This document shows, piece by piece, positions 8,623-12,177 of a stretch of DNA of 12,177 bases. Each line of letters opens with the position of its first letter. Position 1 is the stretch's first letter. The DNA is from Chroococcidiopsidaceae cyanobacterium CP_BM_RX_35 (lineage in GTDB: Bacteria > Cyanobacteriota > Cyanobacteriia > Cyanobacteriales > Chroococcidiopsidaceae), in NCBI GenBank assembly GCA_019242465.1, contig JAFAVL010000136.1, positions 1 to 12,177 of the forward strand. Reading direction: 5' to 3'. The notes below the pieces were generated by a model. That model was given only the letters and a program-made list of their open reading frames with translations. It was not told the DNA's origin and searched no databases. The translations under genes were made by a program, and so were the position numbers.

Positions 8623-9636
8623 CTAACTTTTCTGGGACAAAAGCTGATATTTTACCAAAGCTTCGACACAGAAGGCAGTCGTTAGCTCCTGCGCTCCCCA
8701 ATAACCTGCCAACCAATCTCCAGTTTCTCCGGCGCCTCCAGTCCAAAAATAACCAGTCCACATAGCGATTTTTGACCAAGCCCCATCTTCTTGCTGACGC
8801 TCCACAATACTCTGAATTGCGCGCTCAAGTGCGGCATCATCGCTATATTGATAATTGAGCAATGTACAAACGGCAAGAGCAGTACTCAGTTCATCGCCAA
8901 AAGAACCATCTTCTTGTTGCAACAAAATCGTCTTGTTCAAGACAGCGTCTTTTGCTTTGTTGAGAGTGAGCGCCCCATGAAAGTATGCTCTCGACATAAA
9001 GTAGTAAAGGCATAAATCACTGAGATAATAAGGATAAGATCCCTTTTCGAGATTCCTCAATACAAGATGATTCAAGTAATCACATACTGCCTTGGTTTCC
9101 TCACACTCACCCAGATAAAATAGCACGTTGGCATTAACTACACTATCAACATCATTTTTATGCCCAGGCGGAAGTATCCAAGTGTAAAAAAGTCCCTGTT
9201 CGTTTTTGGTATTGAGCAGAATTTTTTTATTAGAACCAAAAAGAAACGAATAAAGTAGAGGAGAATAATACTGCTTTAAAACGTAGGCAATACAGGCAAT
9301 AGCGTCTGAATCTGGGGGAAGCCTCTTGTGTTTAGGGTTTCTTGAAGACCAATATCGCCACAGACCTGGAATCTCTTTCTCCTCTACAAGAAATTGGACT
9401 GCTTTTTGTGTAATGTCCTTAACTTTTGGTTCTTCTAAAAAACTCAGGCAATATAAAATTAATGCCGTGGCAAATGGTGAGCTATCAAATACACAATTAT
9501 CTGCCATCCCTTTATCAGTGAAAAAGTAGGTTTTAAACTCTCCGTAGGGCAGTTGATTTTGAGCGAGAAAATTGAGTGCCTTTGAAATAGCAACATCAAT
9601 CTTATTTTTGCTTACTGCTATTAAGCCATTACTCAT
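8623..9636 (-). CDS. Alpha/alpha-toroid protein, squalene cyclase/prenyltransferase-like
   Basis: A 337-aa protein built of repeated helix pairs with QW-like turns: ALNFLAQNQLPYGEF (20-34), ILLQQEDGSFGDELSTALAV (237-256) and IVERQQEDGAWSKIAMW (277-293), as in squalene-hopene cyclases and prenyltransferase beta subunits. It is about half the length of a hopene cyclase, so it is one toroid, not two. Two acidic motifs stand out: PPDSDAIA (D109, D111) and NDVDSVVNAN (D162, D164). They resemble class II cyclase DxDD but lack its last Asp, so terpene cyclase activity is not claimed. I chose the ATG at 9636, preceded by GAGG at 9648-9651; an in-frame GTG at 9660 is the alternative. It lies between the unknown protein and the YcaO fusion. 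A hand count of 9001-9300 gives 37% G+C against 54% for 5101-5280 in the dehydrogenase gene. The fold is fairly sure; the function is unknown. Confidence 0.75.
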   Translation of the reverse strand: MSNGLIAVSKNKIDVAISKALNFLAQNQLPYGEFKTYFFTDKGMADNCVFDSSPFATALILYCLSFLEEPKVKDITQKAVQFLVEEKEIPGLWRYWSSRNPKHKRLPPDSDAIACIAYVLKQYYSPLLYSFLFGSNKKILLNTKNEQGLFYTWILPPGHKNDVDSVVNANVLFYLGECEETKAVCDYLNHLVLRNLEKGSYPYYLSDLCLYYFMSRAYFHGALTLNKAKDAVLNKTILLQQEDGSFGDELSTALAVCTLLNYQYSDDAALERAIQSIVERQQEDGAWSKIAMWTGYFWTGGAGETGDWLAGYWGAQELTTAFCVEALVKYQLLSQKS

Positions 9637-9692
9637 AGTGTCTCTTTCCTCACTGTACACTGTTTTTTTTATTGACGTTAAAGCGAAATTTT

Positions 9693-10805
9693 TTAGGAAA
9701 CAACTGTTTTGTTTGTGTTGCTAATTGGCAAAACTTCCCCAGTAAACTCTTCAGTTTTTTGCTCCTTCTTAGTCAAGGAATTGGGAGCAAACCAGCTATG
9801 ACCAAATGCTAGATACCCTTTCGCTTCTAAAGGAATACCTGGTTGATAGACCAGTTTTATATGGCTAAGTCTTCTCCAAAAAATACTGAATGCCCTAGAA
9901 CCCAAGAAGCAATCGCCAAAGCTGATATTACTGGGCCACAGGTCTGGAACTGACGAGCGGTGGGAAAATCCAGGCCAATTCAGAAGGGCATTTTTCTTAG
10001 CCAGAGTACAGAGTCCCTCTTTAACCAAATAGTCTAGAAATAGCTGCCACCGGGGTTCCTCATCGGGCTGGTTATTTAGAAAACATTCCAAACCAATTTT
10101 GGGTAGGACAGTATCGCCCACATCGAAACTCAAGAGAATGGAATCTACAAACTCAGATAGAGTAGAGGTAATGGTAGAGAATGTATTTGTCGGATCGCTC
10201 CAACCAATTTGCATCAAGTAATCTGATAATTGCTCCAGAGGAACTCCCTTGACATTCACCCTTACAGCGTTGACCGTTCGAGATAGCATTGCTCCCAGAT
10301 GGCTAATGGTTGCTCCAGAAGGCAAGGAATCAGCACAAACTCCAAAATTGGACTCAAGCAACGGGGAAATCGGCTGCTGAAGGAGATTGATCGTTTGCAT
10401 CAGCCCTTCAGCATCAATAACAGCTTCCCGAGCGAATTTTAGGAAAATACAGGGAATAGGGACTTGGGGTAGCTGTTCGTTCACATCAAATTCCAGCCCA
10501 ACATTTTCAATCTCTTGATGCAGTGAAGAATTTGGTGATGCCCAATTTTGATAGAAGTCTTGCAAAAATTGCCATGCCGGAGCGGTTAAAAACCTTTCTG
10601 GCAGATTTTTGTCGAGACAAGGGAGACGGATTTGGAAGTCTACTCCCGATCGATTTGCCCCCAAACGACATTCAAACCCAGCCAGAGAAGAAGCAGGTAA
10701 GATTTGGGCAAGGGGCTGAATGTGAGACAAGGCTGCGGGAGAAACCAAGTCAGGATGCAGGTGGGAGGTAACGATTTTCAGGTAATCTTGCATTGAACAA
10801 TTCAT
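9693..10805 (-). CDS. Unrecognised 370-aa protein of the RiPP cluster
   Basis: I do not recognise a characterised family. The protein has 370 residues with no signal peptide, no convincing transmembrane segment and no nucleotide- or flavin-binding motif. Noticeable stretches are PIPCIFLKFARE (about 138-149), SFDVGDTVLPKIGLECFL (about 240-257), EPRWQLFLDYLVKEGLCTLAKK (about 263-284) and KGYLAFGHSWF (about 332-342). The last 25 residues are polar and probably disordered. The body looks like a folded soluble protein with alternating beta strands and helices. I chose the ATG at 10803-10805 because a GGAG site (10815-10818) lies 9 nt upstream; the ATG at 10895 would add 30 residues without a ribosome site. 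It is the first gene after the precursor hairpin and lies 56 bp before the toroid gene. A role as enzyme or partner in peptide maturation is inferred from position only. Confidence 0.8.
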   Translation of the reverse strand: MNCSMQDYLKIVTSHLHPDLVSPAALSHIQPLAQILPASSLAGFECRLGANRSGVDFQIRLPCLDKNLPERFLTAPAWQFLQDFYQNWASPNSSLHQEIENVGLEFDVNEQLPQVPIPCIFLKFAREAVIDAEGLMQTINLLQQPISPLLESNFGVCADSLPSGATISHLGAMLSRTVNAVRVNVKGVPLEQLSDYLMQIGWSDPTNTFSTITSTLSEFVDSILLSFDVGDTVLPKIGLECFLNNQPDEEPRWQLFLDYLVKEGLCTLAKKNALLNWPGFSHRSSVPDLWPSNISFGDCFLGSRAFSIFWRRLSHIKLVYQPGIPLEAKGYLAFGHSWFAPNSLTKKEQKTEEFTGEVLPISNTNKTVVS

Positions 10806-10962
10806 AATATTACGCTCCGATTTAAGATGAGTCGCCAACCTCAAAACTTCCAATCGGGATGGAGCTTCCACGACACCATCCTTGAGCAACCACATCCACT
10901 ACTTGCTAGAACCAAAGCAGTAGAGAACTTGCCCAAATCATGTATTTCCTCAATTGGTAAGA

Positions 10963-11001
10963 AATGCTCGACAGGGCAGTTGGCATTGCCCTGGGAGCAT
11001 T
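10963..11001 (-). terminator. Precursor-distal hairpin, probable leaky terminator/attenuator
   Basis: Read on the minus strand, the hairpin starts 5 nt after the precursor stop (11007-11009). The outer stem AATGCTC/GAGCATT (7 bp) pairs 10995-11001 with 10963-10969. The inner stem CAGGGCA/TGCCCTG (7 bp) pairs 10987-10993 with 10972-10978. A 1x2 internal loop separates the stems and an 8-nt loop closes the hairpin. The 3' arm runs into TTTCTT. This fits a Rho-independent terminator with an imperfect U tract, or an RNA-stabilising 3' hairpin. Such an element between a RiPP precursor and its enzymes commonly keeps precursor mRNA in excess. Confidence 0.65.
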
Positions 11002-11006
11002 GCAAG

Positions 11007-11294
11007 TTATTGATAACTGTTGTCGGAAGAACCAGCTATAGCTTGTGCCCCAGGGAGAAGGGGATCCCCAACCTCCACATACTCCCCTCCTATGGCAGCT
11101 TCTATTGCCATGGCAGCTAAGACCTCCTCTTTAGTAAAAGAGTAACCTTTTGCCTTTCCTAGCTCCACAGCTAGCTCACTCAAGCTTTTGGGGTCAGTTG
11201 CGGCTTTGAGTCGCTCTTGCATCAATGGGTCTGCCAACAGCTCGGTGTAAAACTGTTCTAGTTGGCTGGTGGTCTTGGTTATAATTGTGGTCAT
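11007..11294 (-). CDS. Nif11-type leader RiPP precursor peptide
   Basis: A 95-aa peptide. Residues 10-63 match the Nif11-like leader: QLEQFYTELLADPLMQERLK, then a helix with DPKSLSELAVELGKAKGYSF, then TKEEVLAAM. A double-glycine at 69-70 (AAIGG) is the likely leader/core border, leaving a 25-residue core that starts EYVEVGDPLLPG and ends SSDNSYQ. The whole peptide has no Cys. The only core residues able to form azolines are Ser 89, 90 and 93. Nif11-type leaders are known to serve azole-type and lanthipeptide systems in cyanobacteria. It has the best ribosome site in the window (AAGGAG at 11302-11307, 7 nt before the ATG) and is first in the cluster, as expected for an abundant substrate. An alternative is that IAG at 86-88 is the cleavage site, leaving a 7-residue core. 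That it is the substrate of the YcaO enzyme is inferred from position and family. Confidence 0.85.
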   Translation of the reverse strand: MTTIITKTTSQLEQFYTELLADPLMQERLKAATDPKSLSELAVELGKAKGYSFTKEEVLAAMAIEAAIGGEYVEVGDPLLPGAQAIAGSSDNSYQ

Positions 11295-11301
11295 GTGTTT
11301 T

Positions 11302-11307
11302 CTCCTT
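11302..11307 (-). promoter_or_regulatory. Strong Shine-Dalgarno site of the precursor gene
   Basis: AAGGAG on the minus strand, 7 nt before the ATG at 11294. It is the closest match to the anti-Shine-Dalgarno sequence among the genes here, and it fixes the start. Confidence 0.8.
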
Positions 11308-11391
11308 GTAAATCCAATTAGGGGATCAGTTTGTATTTAGAGGCTCAATAGCTGTTTCAGGGAGATGAGGTAGAGTAAAGAGCAAAAGGCT

Positions 11392-11419
11392 AGAATACTT
11401 AGCTAAGAAGTGTTCCCAA
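11392..11419 (-). promoter_or_regulatory. Candidate proximal promoter of the precursor gene
   Basis: On the minus strand, TTGGGA (11414-11419) lies 16 bp from TATTCT (11392-11397), with four of six consensus matches in each. It would give a leader of about 90 nt. The match is moderate and in competition with the distal candidate. Confidence 0.22.
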
Positions 11420-11679
11420 CCTCGAATATTTCTAAGGCTGGAAGCCAACGCCAAAAAGTATCTCTATCGCTCTTCTCTAGATAGCTCCCTGGAATTTCAT
11501 AGAGCCAAAGGATTAACTGAGCGCAGGTTTGGCTCTACTTACGATCGCCATAACTTTTGCGATTGCAGTAACAAAGCTTTATACCCGCTAATGTTGCAAA
11601 AATTTCCTCGGACCCTATAGTTGTAGTTGTAGTATATATACTTCGACTCTACTAATAGAATGCTGAATGTTCTTGCAAA

Positions 11680-11709
11680 ACTATCTGTTTACTAACCCTT
11701 TATTGTCAA
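11680..11709 (-). promoter_or_regulatory. Candidate distal promoter of the RiPP operon
   Basis: On the minus strand, a perfect TTGACA (11704-11709) lies 18 bp from GATAGT (11680-11685), which matches the -10 consensus at four of six bases. It would start transcription about 380 nt before the precursor ATG. The 12-bp palindrome at 11631-11642 would then lie just downstream of the start and could be an operator. Confidence 0.3.
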
Positions 11710-11879
11710 TATCTTAGAGATTTAACTGAGGAGAAACATCTGAAAAACGTCTGGAATTACGCCTCTACGAAAGTGAGAACTGCCCTCTAACTTTTCTAGT
11801 CTATTAGCATATCTACCTACAACTAAAGTTGAGTGCTTGATCAGGTATTAATTCATACATCCTCTTAAGCGGTTCGTTC

Positions 11880-12177
11880 CTACGCCAAACCCACAGATGC
11901 AACCACCAGATCAATTAACTTAATGGCAATAAACGGCGCGAGCACTCCACCCAGACCATAGATTAGGATGTTGCGTTGCAGCAGTTGGTTAGCCGTCAGT
12001 GGTCTAAACTTTACCCCCTGTAGCGCTAGGGGAATCAAAGCCGGAATGATCAAAGCGTTATAAATTAGTGCCGATAACACTGCCGAATTCGCACTGGCTA
12101 AGCCCATGATGTTGAGGCTGCCAATCCCGGCAGCAGCAAACATGGCAGGGATGATCGCGAAGTATTTGGAAATATCG
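11880..12177 (-). CDS. kdpB: KdpB, potassium-transporting P-type ATPase catalytic subunit, C-terminal end only
   Basis: The frame is open from the right edge to TAG at 11880-11882, giving 99 C-terminal residues (starting [17 protein letters not shown]). Diagnostic stretches are [52 protein letters not shown] and [11 protein letters not shown], typical of the last membrane helices of KdpB. KdpB hydrolyses ATP to drive high-affinity potassium uptake by the KdpFABC complex in the cytoplasmic membrane. The catalytic P, N and A domains lie outside the window. The C-terminus appears complete. KdpC is normally encoded soon after kdpB, but nothing like it lies in the 585 bp downstream, and the next gene on this strand is the RiPP precursor. 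Confidence 0.93.
   Translation of the reverse strand, partial: DISKYFAIIPAMFAAAGIGSLNIMGLASANSAVLSALIYNALIIPALIPLALQGVKFRPLTANQLLQRNILIYGLGGVLAPFIAIKLIDLVVASVGLA

Larger units (their letters stand above)
11295..11879. other. 585-bp stretch without a gene, leader region of the RiPP cluster
   Basis: No coding region could be supported on either strand. It holds the precursor ribosome site, two candidate promoters on the minus strand (11680-11709 and 11392-11419), a perfect 12-bp palindrome AGTATATATACT at 11631-11642, and short TTGTAG repeats just before it (about 11620-11632). A frame of 83 codons (11369-11620, plus strand) has no usable early start codon. No clear terminator of the kdp genes is seen. 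If the distal promoter is used, the precursor mRNA would have a leader of nearly 400 nt, long enough for an RNA regulator, but no known riboswitch was recognised. Confidence 0.6.

Noticed and set aside
10806..10895. Thirty-residue N-terminal extension of the unknown 370-aa protein
   Set aside because: No ribosome site at the ATG at 10895, while GGAG precedes the ATG at 10805.
10906..10941. Eleven-codon mini-frame on the minus strand (MIWASSLLLWF) with GAGG 6 nt upstream, just after the hairpin
   Set aside because: Too short to judge. A good ribosome site by chance is common; no evidence for translation beyond that.
11007..11294. Reading the precursor as a lanthipeptide or a cyanobactin precursor
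   Set aside because: There is no Cys for lanthionine rings and no LanM/LanC gene, and it lacks cyanobactin core-flanking recognition sequences and PatA/PatG-type protease genes.
11369..11620. Plus-strand open frame of 83 codons rich in Lys, Arg and Ser (contains LEFHRAKGLTERRFG)
   Set aside because: No ATG, GTG or TTG near its beginning, no ribosome site and no recognised family. It could be a decayed remnant but cannot be supported.
11710..11879. Terminator or kdpC remnant after kdpB
   Set aside because: No stable stem followed by a T tract, and no frame of useful length or KdpC-like sequence in any reading.

Overview
The window looks like chromosomal DNA from a cyanobacterium. Five HIP1 octamers (GCGATCGC) are present, a signature of many cyanobacterial genomes. 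A Nif11-type leader peptide is encoded, and the protein families fit that phylum. No genus can be named from the sequence alone. There are no rRNA, tRNA, CRISPR or recognisable insertion sequences.

Layout, left to right. (1) Positions 1-1227, plus strand: the 3' part of a purple acid phosphatase-type metallophosphoesterase, open at the left edge. (2) Positions 1238-3038, minus strand: a two-component pair, membrane histidine kinase then NarL/LuxR-type response regulator, one base apart; it converges on the phosphatase with only 10 bp between the stops. (3) Positions 3244-11294, minus strand: a six-gene group that I read as a ribosomally made, modified peptide (RiPP) cluster of the azole/azoline (TOMM) kind. 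Its order in the direction of transcription is Nif11-leader precursor peptide, unknown 370-aa protein, alpha/alpha-toroid (squalene cyclase/prenyltransferase-like) protein, fused E1-like/YcaO cyclodehydratase, SagB/ThcOx-type FMN dehydrogenase, and FAD-dependent monooxygenase-like oxidoreductase. (4) Positions 11295-11879: a 585-bp stretch without a gene, likely holding the promoter and long leader of the cluster. (5) Positions 11880-12177, minus strand: the C-terminal end of KdpB, open at the right edge; no kdpC follows it.

How the genes may work together (inference from families and order). The precursor would be bound through its Nif11 leader by the winged-helix N-terminus of the YcaO fusion, which would cyclise Ser residues of the core to azolines. 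The SagB-type enzyme would oxidise these to azoles. The FAD enzyme, the toroid protein and the unknown protein would add or support further tailoring. A strong hairpin with a short U-rich tail just after the precursor stop would let much more precursor than enzyme be made. The adjacent two-component system may regulate the cluster or the phosphatase, or be unrelated. No exporter or leader peptidase is in the window.

What is unusual: the precursor has no cysteine at all, and only three serines, all in the last seven residues. The YcaO C-terminus is a departure from the usual PxPxP ending. The cluster also carries a toroid protein, an unrecognised protein and a flavin oxygenase beside the standard cyclodehydratase/dehydrogenase pair.
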